From DATAOG01 sp963757395 (GTDB lineage: Bacteria; Pseudomonadota; Alphaproteobacteria; Geminicoccales; Geminicoccaceae), in assembly GCA_963757395.1 (NCBI GenBank), contig CAVWRK010000003.1:806001-870000 (forward strand): a stretch of 64,000 bases of DNA, read 5' to 3'. A program made the position numbers and the translations under genes. Below, piece by piece: positions 41,377-49,924 of this stretch (position 1 is its first letter; every line of letters begins with the position of its first letter). Below the pieces are notes generated by a model that ran no database searches, had not been told where the DNA came from, and worked only from the letters and a program-made list of their open reading frames with translations.

Positions 41377-41408
41377 ATCTTCGACCTGACGCGGGAGCCT
41401 CTGGGGTC

Positions 41409-42311
41409 ATGTGGAAAGGCATCATTCTGGCCGGCGGGTCGGGCACGCGGCTGCACCCGGTGACCCGGGCGGTGTGCAAGCAGCTGCTGCCGATCTACGA
41501 CAAGCCGCTGATCTATTTCCCCCTGACCACGCTGATGCTGGCCGGGATCCGGGACATCCTGGTCATCACCACGCCCGAGGACCAGGCGGCCTTCAAGCGC
41601 CTCTTGAACGCCGGCGAGCAGTGGGGCCTGCGCATCGGCTACGCCGTCCAGCCCAAGCCCGAGGGCCTGGCCCAGGCGTTCCTGATCGGCCGCGACTTCA
41701 TCGCTGACGACCACTGCGCGCTGGTGCTCGGCGACAACATCTTCTTCGGCCACTACATCCGCGAGGACCTGAAGCGCGCCGCCGGCCAGGCGCTCGGCGC
41801 CACGGTCTTCGGCTATCAGGTCCGCGACCCGGAGCGCTACGGCGTGGTCGAGTTCGACGCCGAGGGCCATGCGATCTCGCTCGAGGAGAAGCCGGCCCGG
41901 CCCAAGTCCAACTACGCGGTCACCGGCCTCTATTTCTACGACAACCAGGTGGTCGACATCGCGGCCTCGATCCGGCCGTCCGCGCGCGGCGAGCTCGAGA
42001 TCACCGACGTCAACCGGCGCTATCTGGAAGCGGGTGGCCTCCGGGTCGAGCGCATGGGCCGGGGCTACGCCTGGTTCGATGCCGGGACCCACGACAGCCT
42101 GCTCCAGGCGGCCGAGTTCGTGCGCACGATCCAACAACGCCAGGGCCTCCAGATCGCCTGCCCCGAGGAGATCGCCTACCGGCTCGGCTACATCGACGCC
42201 GTCCAGCTCCAGCGCCTCGCCGCAGCGCTGGAAAAGACCGAGTACGGCCAATACCTCCGCCGCATCGCCGACGAGCAGGGCCCCCGCGACTGGGCCGGCC
42301 TCGAACGGTAA
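41409..42311 (+). CDS. rfbA: Glucose-1-phosphate thymidylyltransferase
   Basis: A 300-residue nucleotidyltransferase from ATG 41409. The pyrophosphorylase motif is ILAGGSGTRLHPVTRAVCKQ near residues 7-26, followed by LLPIYDKPLIYFPLTTLMLA. Later blocks are LVLGDNIFFGHYIRED, YGVVEFDAEGHAISLEEKPA and RGYAWFDAGTHDSLLQAAEF. It makes dTDP-glucose from glucose-1-phosphate and dTTP, the entry step for dTDP sugars. It closes the plus-strand cluster. Confidence 0.96.
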   Translation: MWKGIILAGGSGTRLHPVTRAVCKQLLPIYDKPLIYFPLTTLMLAGIRDILVITTPEDQAAFKRLLNAGEQWGLRIGYAVQPKPEGLAQAFLIGRDFIADDHCALVLGDNIFFGHYIREDLKRAAGQALGATVFGYQVRDPERYGVVEFDAEGHAISLEEKPARPKSNYAVTGLYFYDNQVVDIAASIRPSARGELEITDVNRRYLEAGGLRVERMGRGYAWFDAGTHDSLLQAAEFVRTIQQRQGLQIACPEEIAYRLGYIDAVQLQRLAAALEKTEYGQYLRRIADEQGPRDWAGLER

Positions 42312-42414
42312 CGGACCGCCCCAGCCGAGGGTCAGGAAGGACCTGGACAGCCGATCCCGGCTGCCGCGCTGAAGCCGGGCACGCGGCTCCTCGACCACGC
42401 CGCCGCCCCGGCAC

Positions 42415-43395
42415 TCAGCCCTCGAGGCCGGATTCGTCATCGTGGGCAGTTTTGGCGGGGACGTCGGGGGTGCTGGGCTGCGGTCGATGGTTTTGGCCGA
42501 ACATCGCCAGGCGGAGCGCCTTCGCCATGTGCGGCGCCTCCTCCACGAGGAGCCGGAGCAGGCGTCCCGGCGGCATGTGGCCCCCGCCGCCTTGCTTCGC
42601 GGCACGCTGCACACGACGCACCTCCGCCCACACCGCCCGTCGCAGCTGCCAGCGCAAGTAGGCGATCCGCCCGCAGCCCGACGTCATGGCGCCCCGCCAC
42701 TTCTGGGCGAGGATCGCGGCATCCTCAGTCAGGAAGTCGGGGTTGCGGGAGAGCTGGTCGCCATGGCGTACGTGGCGGATCATGAGTACGTCGCCCGCAC
42801 CCGCGAACTCCGTGCGCTGCGCCAGGCGCAGCCACATGTCGCGATCCTCCGTGGCGCGCAGCCGCTCGTCGAAGCCGCCGGTCTCGAGCAGGATCGACCT
42901 GCGAATGAGAGCGCTCGACACGAGCGGGTGCCATCCCTTCACGAGGTCGCAGAATACCCAGCCCTGCTTCAGCCGGCCGAGCTCGATCTCCGAGCCGGAT
43001 TGCGTGTCGCGCTCGCGCGCCCGACAGTAGACTACGCCGGCCACGGGTCGCGACGCCGCGAAAGCCAGCTGGCGCTCGAGGTAATCCGGTGCCCACTCGT
43101 TGTCGTCGTCCAGGAACGCCAGCCACTCGCCCCGCGCCAGTCCAAGGGCGGTGTTGCGCGTGCGGCTGATGCCATGATTGCGTTCGTGCCGGACCCACCG
43201 CAGGCGAGGGTCATCGACCCCGGCAAGCACCTCGGGCGTGGCGTCGGTCGAGCCGTCGTCGACCACCAGCAGCTCGAAGTCCTCGAACGTCTGGACCAGA
43301 GCGCACCGGATCGCCCGACCCACGAGATGGGCCCGGTTCCAGGTGGAGATCGCGACGCTCACGCGCGGTGCTGGACCATCCGGAAGTGTCGCCAT
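42415..43395 (-). CDS. Family 2 glycosyltransferase
   Basis: A 326-residue GT-A enzyme from ATG 43395 (MATLPDGPAPRVSVAISTWN). The nucleotide-binding start is VSVAISTWNRAHLVGRAIRC, then LLVVDDGSTDATPEVL. The metal-binding acidic triad is FLDDDNEWAPDYLERQL, and GGFDERLRATEDRDMWLRLA is the usual acceptor-side motif. The last 90 residues are basic and contain no membrane segment. It follows the heptose-like kinase on the same strand by 17 bp, so LPS core or a surface glycan is a likely product. Confidence 0.9.
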   Translation of the reverse strand: MATLPDGPAPRVSVAISTWNRAHLVGRAIRCALVQTFEDFELLVVDDGSTDATPEVLAGVDDPRLRWVRHERNHGISRTRNTALGLARGEWLAFLDDDNEWAPDYLERQLAFAASRPVAGVVYCRARERDTQSGSEIELGRLKQGWVFCDLVKGWHPLVSSALIRRSILLETGGFDERLRATEDRDMWLRLAQRTEFAGAGDVLMIRHVRHGDQLSRNPDFLTEDAAILAQKWRGAMTSGCGRIAYLRWQLRRAVWAEVRRVQRAAKQGGGGHMPPGRLLRLLVEEAPHMAKALRLAMFGQNHRPQPSTPDVPAKTAHDDESGLEG

Positions 43396-43412
43396 GCACC
43401 CCTCGTGCGTCC

Positions 43413-44480
43413 TCAGGCGAGCAGCTCGGCGACCAAGCGCTCGACCGCCGCGGGCTCGATCGAGAAGCGATTGCCGACCATCCGCACGGCCAAAGCACCG
43501 GCCGCGCTGCCCAGGAATGCAGCCACGTCCAGGGGTAGCCCGGCGGCGGCACATGGGGACGAGACCGCCAAGTAGGCGTCCCCCGCGCCCATCCTGTCGG
43601 CGGCGTCGCGCGTGAGTGCGGGCACCTCCCACACGCTCCCGTCGGCGCTCGACACCAGCACGCCTTGCTGCGCTCGGGTGACCGACACCAGGGAGCACCT
43701 GACGAGCGCCCGCAGCGCGCCGACCAGTTCCGCCACCGCGCTCCAGCGGTCGCGCACGGCGAGCCGCGCCTCGCGTTCGTCGATGCACAGATGGTCGGCG
43801 CGCGGATATCTGGTGATCACGTGGAAGCCGAGATTCGCGGGATTGGCCTGGGTATTCACCGCCAGGTAGCGGGCGCGTGCGGCGAGCAGATCGATCGTGC
43901 GCGGGCCGAGGAAGCCATGGCCATAGTCGGTGGCGATGACCAGATCGTATTCGGGCAGCGCAGCGTCGAGATGCGCGAGCATCTGATCCTCGAGGGCGGC
44001 AGGCAGGGGAGTGTCGTCCATGACGACGACCTCGAACAGCTTGGTGAGCGGAAACTCCGAGACGTACCGGCGCTTCGTGATGGTCGGGGCGCCCTCGCGC
44101 ACGAAGAAGCGTGGTCGGACGTCCGGTTCGAGGCGGCCGCGGATGAACTGCTCCTGTGGATCGCTGGCGCCGAGGCAGCTCACCAAAGCGACCTCGCCAC
44201 AGAACCCGGCGACGTGGTTGGCGCAGGCGAGAGCCCCGCCCGCCTGACGCTCGAGCCGGACGTGCCTGGCCGAGATGATCGGGTCCTTGGGCGCCTTGCC
44301 CAACGGTACGCAGTAGCTGTACTCGTCGATGATCGCCTCGCCGATGACGAGGACTTTCAGCGACCGGAGCGCGCGCATCGCATCGCGCACGACGCCGGTG
44401 CCGTGCCGTGCTCGGAAGCTCTCGAGGAAGTCTCGCGTCTCCGGATCGTCGGGACCGCGCCCGCCCGCAAGCCCCCTCAC
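43413..44480 (-). CDS. PfkB-family sugar kinase, HldE-N/RfaE1-like
   Basis: A 355-residue carbohydrate kinase. The RfaE1-like start is KVLVIGEAIIDEYSYCVPLG with PKDPIISARHVRLERQAGGA (substrate pocket), and the PfkB second signature is RDAADRMGAGDAYLAVSSPC with the catalytic Asp. ADHLCIDEREARLAVRDRWS is typical of heptose-7-phosphate kinases. Coupled by ATGA overlap to the adenylyltransferase upstream, it resembles a split HldE pair, but it may act on a different sugar phosphate. Confidence 0.85.
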   Translation of the reverse strand: MRGLAGGRGPDDPETRDFLESFRARHGTGVVRDAMRALRSLKVLVIGEAIIDEYSYCVPLGKAPKDPIISARHVRLERQAGGALACANHVAGFCGEVALVSCLGASDPQEQFIRGRLEPDVRPRFFVREGAPTITKRRYVSEFPLTKLFEVVVMDDTPLPAALEDQMLAHLDAALPEYDLVIATDYGHGFLGPRTIDLLAARARYLAVNTQANPANLGFHVITRYPRADHLCIDEREARLAVRDRWSAVAELVGALRALVRCSLVSVTRAQQGVLVSSADGSVWEVPALTRDAADRMGAGDAYLAVSSPCAAAGLPLDVAAFLGSAAGALAVRMVGNRFSIEPAAVERLVAELLA

Positions 44481-44983
44481 GCCGGGACCCGGTCGCCGGG
44501 CACGCGGAAGTGCGAGTTCAGCAACTCAGTCGAGGAGAATACAGCCTCGTGGGTGAAGCGCGCGATACCGCCGACCTCGCGGACCGCCGCCAGTTCCTGC
44601 TGGAGCCTGGCGCTGCGCCGAGCGGGCTCCTCAGCGACTTGGCCCTTGACGTAGACATCGGGCCTGAGCATGCGAATCGCTTCGACCGCGGTGGGCTCAT
44701 GGCTGATCGCCACCCGATCGACGCAGGCCAGCGCCGCGAGCGCCTCGGCCCGCAAGGCCTCGGTAAAGGCAGGTCGCCCGGCGCCCTTGGCGACGTGGGC
44801 GTCGGCCGTCAACGTCACGACCAGTAGGTCTCCCATCGCTCGCGCCGCCTGCAGATGCCGGATGTGCCCGATGTGCATCAGGTCGAAGCACCCATGGCAT
44901 TGGACAATCTTCAGGCCGGCTCGTCTCGACACCTCCAGTTGGCGGGCGAGGTCGTCTAGCGGCAGGATCTTGCTAACGCTCAT
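44477..44983 (-). CDS. Sugar-phosphate nucleotidyltransferase, HldE-C/RfaE2-like
   Basis: A 168-residue protein from ATG 44983 (MSVSKILPLDDLARQLEVSR). The cytidylyltransferase-like core is VQCHGCFDLMHIGHIRHLQA, with the HIGH motif, followed by DLLVVTLTADAHVAKGAGRP. RPDVYVKGQVAEEPA matches the RfaE2 motif for the sugar phosphate. It would transfer AMP or CMP to a sugar phosphate. It overlaps the kinase gene by 4 bases. The 245-bp gap upstream to the next gene shows no clear feature. Confidence 0.87.
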   Translation of the reverse strand: MSVSKILPLDDLARQLEVSRRAGLKIVQCHGCFDLMHIGHIRHLQAARAMGDLLVVTLTADAHVAKGAGRPAFTEALRAEALAALACVDRVAISHEPTAVEAIRMLRPDVYVKGQVAEEPARRSARLQQELAAVREVGGIARFTHEAVFSSTELLNSHFRVPGDRVPA

Positions 44984-45228
44984 CGCCCGGCCCCGCAGCC
45001 CGACCGCAGCCGCCGCTCGATCCGCTCGAGAGGGCAATCGATGGCTACCCCGAGCAGTGGCTTCTGGGCTTCACCCGTCGCATCCACCATTCGACCCCCA
45101 CCCGATCGCCTCCGGAGTGGTTGATCAGACTAGCACCATCGGCGCAACTGTCACTCGGTCCAGTTCGAAAAACCGGCCGCGGCATCCGGCGGTTTGATGC
45201 CGACGGTCGAAGGTTCTTCGGGCGGCGC

Positions 45229-45432
45229 TCAGCGCAACAGCAGCCTCCAGGCGAGCGCGATCAGCCCGCTGAGCAGCAGCGAGCTGGTGATCGGCAGCTG
45301 AAAGCGGAGGCCGGGCACGAAATCGACCAGCAGGTCGCCGGGCAGCTCGGGCAGCCCCCAGGCGTGCAGCCAGGGCCAGCAGAGGCTGCCGAGGACGATC
45401 AACACACCGAAGGTGAGCAGCCAACGCGCCAT
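45229..45432 (-). CDS. DUF2905 small membrane protein
   Basis: A 67-residue protein with two membrane segments: WLLTFGVLIVLGSLCWPWLH and LPITSSLLLSGLIALAWRLL. LPGDLLVDFVPGLRFQLPIT between them matches the DUF2905 pattern. No function is established for the family. It is on the minus strand, 56 bp downstream of rluB, and may be co-transcribed. Confidence 0.85.
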   Translation of the reverse strand: MARWLLTFGVLIVLGSLCWPWLHAWGLPELPGDLLVDFVPGLRFQLPITSSLLLSGLIALAWRLLLR

Positions 45433-45488
45433 GCCTTCCCACCGGTCCTCGAAGGGTCGCAGGTCCGACCAGTTCTAACCCGGGACCG

Positions 45489-46317
45489 TTAACGAGCTGT
45501 TGAGAGACGGCGGCGCGTCGGGGCGCCGGCGATCCGGGCGCCGACCTGCTCGCGCAGGACCTTGCCGGTCACCTCCTCGACCTCGGCCGGGCGCAGACGG
45601 CCGAGCTGGAACGGGCCGAAGCTGAGCCGGATCAAGCGGTTCACCGGCCAGCCGAAATGCTCCAGCACGCGCCGGATCTCGCGGTTCTTGCCTTCGCGGA
45701 GCGCGACCGTGAGCCAGGCGTTGCTGCCCTGGACCTTGTCGAGGCGGGCCTCGATCGGCCCGTACTCGAAGCCGTCGAGGGTGATCCCCCTGGCCAGGGT
45801 CGCGAGCTTCGCCGGGTCGATCGCGCCGTGCACCCGGACCCGGTAGCGCCGGACCCAGCCGGTCGCCGGCAGCTCGAGCTGGCGCTTGACGCCGCCATCG
45901 TTGGTCAGCAGCAAGAGGCCTTCGGAGGTGAGGTCCAGGCGGCCGATCGGCATCAGGCGCGGCAGGCCCGGCGGCAGGCGGTCGTAGATCGTCGGCCGGC
46001 CTTCGGGATCGCGCGCCGCGGTCAGCAATCCCGCCGGCTTGTGGTAGCGGAACAGGCGCGCGGCCTCGGCCGAGGGCAGCGGCTCGCCGTCGACCGTGAC
46101 CAGGCTGGCCGCAGTCACGGTCACCGCCGGGCTGGTCAGCACGGCGCCATCGACCGCGACCCGCCCGGCCGCGATCAAGCGCTCCGCATCCCGCCTGGAG
46201 CAGAGCCCCGAGCGCGCGATCCGCTTCGCCACCCGCTCCTGGGCCATCCGCTCCTGGGCCACCCGCTCCCTGGGCGGCCCGCTCGGCGCCGCCGGCGTCC
46301 TCGGCGGAAGCACTCAT
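45489..46317 (-). CDS. rluB: 23S rRNA pseudouridine synthase RluB-like, frameshifted near the start
   Basis: The family body is intact: S4 domain RIARSGLCSRRDAERLIAAG, catalytic region IGRLDLTSEGLLLLTNDGGV with the active-site Asp, and EGKNREIRRVLEHFGWPVNR. The natural start is ATG 46317 (MSASAEDAGGAERAAQ), which overlaps the stop of the upstream peptidase gene as ATGA, but it is out of frame with the body. One extra G at 46268-46270 explains this and restores AAQERVAQERMAQERVAKRI. A GTG at 46313 starts the body frame directly. RsuA/RluB enzymes modify rRNA uridines. Confidence 0.9.
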
Positions 46318-47063
46318 GCCTGGCGGCAGGCGGCGATCAGGGCGTCGAACAAGGCGTCGTCGGCGACCGAGATCGCGTATTCCGGATGCCATTGGACGCC
46401 GATGCAAAAGCGCCGCCCCGGCGCCTCGATCGCCTCGATCACGCCATCGGGCGCGCGCGCGCTCGCCAGGACGCCGGGGCCGACCCGGCCGGCCGCCTGA
46501 TGGTGGGCGCTGTTGACCGCGAGCCGGGTGGTGCCGGCGATCGCGTGCAGCCGGCTGCCGGGCTCGACCTCGACCTCATGGCCGGGCTCGGTGCGCGGAT
46601 TGGGCTGCTCGTGGGCGAGCGCGCCCGCGACCGCGTCCGGGATGTGCTGCACCAGATCGCCCCCGAGCACGACGTTCAAGAGCTGCTGGCCGCCGCAGAT
46701 GCCGAGCACCGGCAGATCGCGTGCGAGGGCCGCCCGCGTGATCCTGAGCTCGAACGCGGTCCGCTGGTCCTTGGTCTTGACGCTCGGATGGCGCGCCGGA
46801 TCGCCATAGAGTGCTGGATCGACGTCGAACGCGCCGCCGGTCACCACCAGACCGTCGAGCAGATCGAGATAGGCCTCGGCCAGCTCGACCTCGTGGGGCA
46901 GGGCGAGCGGCAGCCCGCCCGCGCGCGCGATCGCCCGGAAATAGTTGGCGCGGAGCGCATACCAGGGCAGCTTGCTGTAGCCGCCCGGCGGCTCGGCATC
47001 GAGCGTCACGCCGATGCGCGGGCGGGATTCGGGACTTGGCGGGGTATCGGCACGGGACAGCAT
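46314..47063 (-). CDS. Peptidase C26 (gamma-glutamyl-gamma-aminobutyrate hydrolase-like)
   Basis: A 249-residue class I glutamine amidotransferase-like protein. The nucleophile elbow is VLGICGGQQLLNVVLGGDLV with Cys near 123, and the His-Glu pair is IGVQWHPEYAISVAD near the end. SAHHQAAGRVGPGVLASARA is also typical. PuuD-type enzymes cleave gamma-glutamyl amides in putrescine breakdown; no other puu gene is here, so the substrate is open. Its stop overlaps the rluB start. Confidence 0.92.
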   Translation of the reverse strand: MLSRADTPPSPESRPRIGVTLDAEPPGGYSKLPWYALRANYFRAIARAGGLPLALPHEVELAEAYLDLLDGLVVTGGAFDVDPALYGDPARHPSVKTKDQRTAFELRITRAALARDLPVLGICGGQQLLNVVLGGDLVQHIPDAVAGALAHEQPNPRTEPGHEVEVEPGSRLHAIAGTTRLAVNSAHHQAAGRVGPGVLASARAPDGVIEAIEAPGRRFCIGVQWHPEYAISVADDALFDALIAACRQA

Positions 47064-47165
47064 GAGGATCCTTCGGCTGGGCGCTGACGAGATGGCAAGC
47101 GGCGGCTATCTTGCCGGCGCCGGGCGCAGCGGCGTTGAAGCCACCTCGCCACATCTGGGCGCGCC

Positions 47166-47879
47166 ATGACCGATCCGCAACTGAGCACGATCACCTGGGC
47201 CGATCTGATCGCGCCCGCGTGGTTCTTCGCCTGCTGGATCAGCTACACGCTGCTCGCCGACCGTGCGCACGGCCGGCGCCCGAGCCTGATGCGGAGCATG
47301 GCGGCCTACCGGCGGGTCTGGATGCGGCGCATGCTCGAGCGCGACAACCGGATCGTCAATTCCCAGATCATCGGCAACCTGATGCGCAGCGCGCAGTTCT
47401 TCGCCTCGACCACGCTCGTCATCATCGGCGGCCTGCTCGCCGCGCTCGGCCGGCCCGACCAGGCGGTCGCCCTGCTCAACCAGCTGCCGCTCGCGGTCTC
47501 GACCTCGCCGCTGCTCTGGGACCTGAAGGCTCTGCTGCTGGTGATCCTGTTCGTTTACGCGTTCTTCAAGTTCACCTGGGCGTTCCGCCAGTACAACTAC
47601 TGCCTGATCCTGATCGGCGCCGTCGCTTTGCCGGGCCGGGTCACCGAGGACGCGGAGCGGATCGCGGAGCGCACGGCCGAGATCGCCACCTCGACCGCGC
47701 GCCACTTCAACGGCGGGATGCGCGCCTATTATTTCGGGCTGGCGGCGCTCAGCTGGTTCGTCCACCCCTGGCTGTTCGTGCTCGCGACCGGCTGGGTGGT
47801 GGCCGTGCTCTACCGCCGCGAGTTCCGCTCGCGCCTGCTGCAGACGCTGGGCACGCCCGAGGACGCGGGGCGGGGCTGA
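47166..47879 (+). CDS. DUF599 family membrane protein
   Basis: A 237-residue inner-membrane protein with four likely membrane segments, among them LIAPAWFFACWISYTLLADR, FFASTTLVIIGGLLAALG, LKALLLVILFVYAFFKFTWA and WLFVLATGWVVAVLYR. FKFTWAFRQYNYCLILIGA is the diagnostic DUF599 region. The function is unknown. It is divergent from the peptidase C26 gene and convergent with the GST. Confidence 0.87.
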   Translation: MTDPQLSTITWADLIAPAWFFACWISYTLLADRAHGRRPSLMRSMAAYRRVWMRRMLERDNRIVNSQIIGNLMRSAQFFASTTLVIIGGLLAALGRPDQAVALLNQLPLAVSTSPLLWDLKALLLVILFVYAFFKFTWAFRQYNYCLILIGAVALPGRVTEDAERIAERTAEIATSTARHFNGGMRAYYFGLAALSWFVHPWLFVLATGWVVAVLYRREFRSRLLQTLGTPEDAGRG

Positions 47880-47884
47880 GCGCG

Positions 47885-48595
47885 TTACGACCCGAACCCC
47901 GCGGCGAAGCGGCGGTCCATGGCCTGGGTCCAGGCGACCAGGTTCAAAAAGCTCGCGCCGATCCGCTTGAGCTCGGTCTCGACCGGGACCAGCAGCAGAT
48001 TGGCTAGGCCGCCGTAGACGATCGTGTCGGTCGTGGTCGGCCGGTCGCCGAAGAAGAATGCCCGCTCGCCGAGCAGCGTCGAGATCGCGGCCAGATCGGC
48101 GCGCCCCATGGCGTACTGCTCGGCCTGGCTGTGGCGGCCGAGACCCTGACCGATCAGAGCGCGCCGGACCTTGCGGCGCAGCAGCGCCGGCAGGACCTGG
48201 CGCGCTCCCGGCGGCAGGAAGCCGAACATCGCGGCCGCGGTCGCCTGCCAGCCGACCGGGTCGATCCAGCGGCTCCAGACCCCGATGAAGTAGAGATGAT
48301 CCTCGCACAGACGTTGCAGGGCCAGCGCCTGGGCGCGCTCCACCTCCGACAGGCCGGCGTCGAGATCGAGGCCGCGGGTGCGCTCGAGATATTCGATGAT
48401 CAGGCTGCTGTCGCCGACCCGCGTGCCGTCCTCGTCCTCGATGAAGGGTAGCTTGCCCTTCGGCCCGCGCCCGGGGTTGCGGGTCGGCACCACCTCGTAG
48501 GGCAGCCCCGCGACCTTCAGCCAGGTCTCGAGCTTGAGGGTGAAGGGGCTGATGTTGCGCCCCCAGACCTGCGGGAACTGATGGAGCTTGAGCAT
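47885..48595 (-). CDS. Glutathione S-transferase family protein
   Basis: A 236-residue protein from ATG 48595 (MLKLHQFPQVWGRNISPFTL). The thioredoxin-like N-terminal domain has LKLETWLKVAGLPYEVVPTR and KGKLPFIEDEDGTRVGDSSL, whose cis-Pro and Asp-Ser bind glutathione. The helical C-terminal domain has FFFGDRPTTTDTIVYGGLAN. It resembles the Faxc/metaxin-like GST branch, whose substrate is not known. It ends 5 bp from the convergent DUF599 gene. Confidence 0.9.
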   Translation of the reverse strand: MLKLHQFPQVWGRNISPFTLKLETWLKVAGLPYEVVPTRNPGRGPKGKLPFIEDEDGTRVGDSSLIIEYLERTRGLDLDAGLSEVERAQALALQRLCEDHLYFIGVWSRWIDPVGWQATAAAMFGFLPPGARQVLPALLRRKVRRALIGQGLGRHSQAEQYAMGRADLAAISTLLGERAFFFGDRPTTTDTIVYGGLANLLLVPVETELKRIGASFLNLVAWTQAMDRRFAAGFGS

Positions 48596-48629
48596 GGCCT
48601 GGCGGTTCCCGGCCGGCGCCGGCCGGAGA

Positions 48630-49106
48630 TCAGCTGAGCTTGCGGCCGACCTGCTCGATCGCGCCGTCGAGCAGGGCCTGCGCGTGCGGGCCGTCGACCC
48701 GCTCGCGCAGCAGGCGCTCGGTGGTCCGGATCGCGAGCGTCGCGGCATAGGCGCGCAGCTCCTGCAGCGCGCGCGCTTCCTCCTGGGCGATCCGGCCCAG
48801 GACCTGCTCGGTGCGGCGCTTGAGGCTCGCCTCGAGCTCGGCATGGTGGCGCTCGATCTGGCGCTCGGTCTCGGCCCGGGCGTGCTCGACGATCGCCCGC
48901 GCCTGGTCCTCGCCGCTGACCAGCTGGCGCTGGTAGCCGGCGAGCAGGCTCTGGGCCTCCTCGCGCAGGCGCTTGGCCGCGTCGAGCTCGGCCCGGACCT
49001 TGACCGTATGGCCGTCGAGCGCGCCGATGATGATCCGGCTGAGCGGCCGGTAGATCAGCGCGATCAGGATGACGAGCGCGATCACCTCGAGCAGCCAATG
49101 CGCCAT
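48630..49106 (-). CDS. atpF: ATP synthase F0 subunit b
   Basis: A 158-residue stator protein. One N-terminal membrane segment (WLLEVIALVILIALIYRPLS) precedes a long charged helix, AELDAAKRLREEAQSLLAGY to EEARALQELRAYAATLAIRT. It links F0 to F1 as a heterodimer with b'. Its ATG overlaps the stop of the b' gene by one base. It ends the minus-strand F0 operon. Confidence 0.94.
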   Translation of the reverse strand: MAHWLLEVIALVILIALIYRPLSRIIIGALDGHTVKVRAELDAAKRLREEAQSLLAGYQRQLVSGEDQARAIVEHARAETERQIERHHAELEASLKRRTEQVLGRIAQEEARALQELRAYAATLAIRTTERLLRERVDGPHAQALLDGAIEQVGRKLS

Positions 49107-49597
49107 CAGAGGCTCTCCTCGAGCACGCCGCGGAGCGCCGACTGGGCGGTCTTCTTGGCGACCTTGACGCCGGCCAGATGCTCGAGCGCGGTCTGCGCGA
49201 CGCTGACGGCGGTCTCCTCGAGCTCCTTGAGCGCGCTGTGCCTGGCCTCGGCGATGCGCGCCTCGGCTTCGCTCAGCTGCTCCGCGAGCCGCGCGTCGAG
49301 CTCGGCCTGGCGCTTGGCGGCCTCGGCCTGGAGCCGCGTCTGGGTCTCCGCCAGCAGGTCATGCGCCCGATCCTGCGCCTTGGCGATCACCGCCTCGTAG
49401 CTCGCGAGCGCCGCCTCGGCCTCGCGGCGCAGACGCTCCGCCTCGTCGAGGTCGGTGGCGATCCGGTCCTGGCGCGCCTCGAGCACCTCGGCGAGCCGCG
49501 GCAGGGCCCGCCGGCTGAGCAGGTAGTAAAGCGTCACGAAGGCCACGATCAGCCAGAAGATCTGGCTCGCGAAGGTGGCAACCTCGATCTGCGGCAC
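49106..49597 (-). CDS. atpG: ATP synthase F0 subunit b'
   Basis: A 163-residue protein from GTG 49597 (PQIEVATFASQIFWLIVAFV). After the membrane segment comes LYYLLSRRALPRLAEVLEAR and a long coiled coil, TDLDEAERLRREAEAALASY. The b' form is found in alphaproteobacteria and cyanobacteria with a second b subunit. GTG 49597 was chosen because the family starts PQ(M/I) shortly before the membrane segment. The symbol follows alphaproteobacterial usage for b'. Confidence 0.92.
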   Translation of the reverse strand: MPQIEVATFASQIFWLIVAFVTLYYLLSRRALPRLAEVLEARQDRIATDLDEAERLRREAEAALASYEAVIAKAQDRAHDLLAETQTRLQAEAAKRQAELDARLAEQLSEAEARIAEARHSALKELEETAVSVAQTALEHLAGVKVAKKTAQSALRGVLEESL

Positions 49598-49638
49598 CGC
49601 TCTCGATCCGAAGCTGGGCGCGCCGGGGCGCCGGCGCG

Positions 49639-49863
49639 CTAGCCGAACAGCACGATGAACGCGACCAGCAGCGCGTACAGGCCGATCGCCTCGACCAGCG
49701 CGAAGCCGATCCACATCAGCGCCGCGACCCGGCCCTGGATCGACGGGTTGCGGCCGATGGTCGCGATCGTGGTCGCGAACACGTTGCCGATGCCCACACC
49801 CACGCCGCCGAGGCCGATCGCGGCGAGACCGGCACCGATCATCTTGGCTGCTTCGGTTTCCAT
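49639..49863 (-). CDS. atpE: ATP synthase F0 subunit c
   Basis: A 74-residue proteolipid from ATG 49863 (METEAAKMIGAGLAAIGLGG); ATG 49878 would add five residues. Two membrane hairpins flank the polar loop IGRNPSIQGRV. The proton-carrying Glu is in GFALVEAIGLYALLVAFIVL. The GxGxGxG helix GLGGVGVGIGNVF packs the c-ring. The Glu context without a Gln/Ser sodium set indicates proton coupling. Confidence 0.96.
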   Translation of the reverse strand: METEAAKMIGAGLAAIGLGGVGVGIGNVFATTIATIGRNPSIQGRVAALMWIGFALVEAIGLYALLVAFIVLFG

Positions 49864-49924
49864 CAGGTGATGCTCCATGATTGTCGCGTGAGCCCAGCTT
49901 TCGTTGGCAGCTCGTTGGCGGCGG

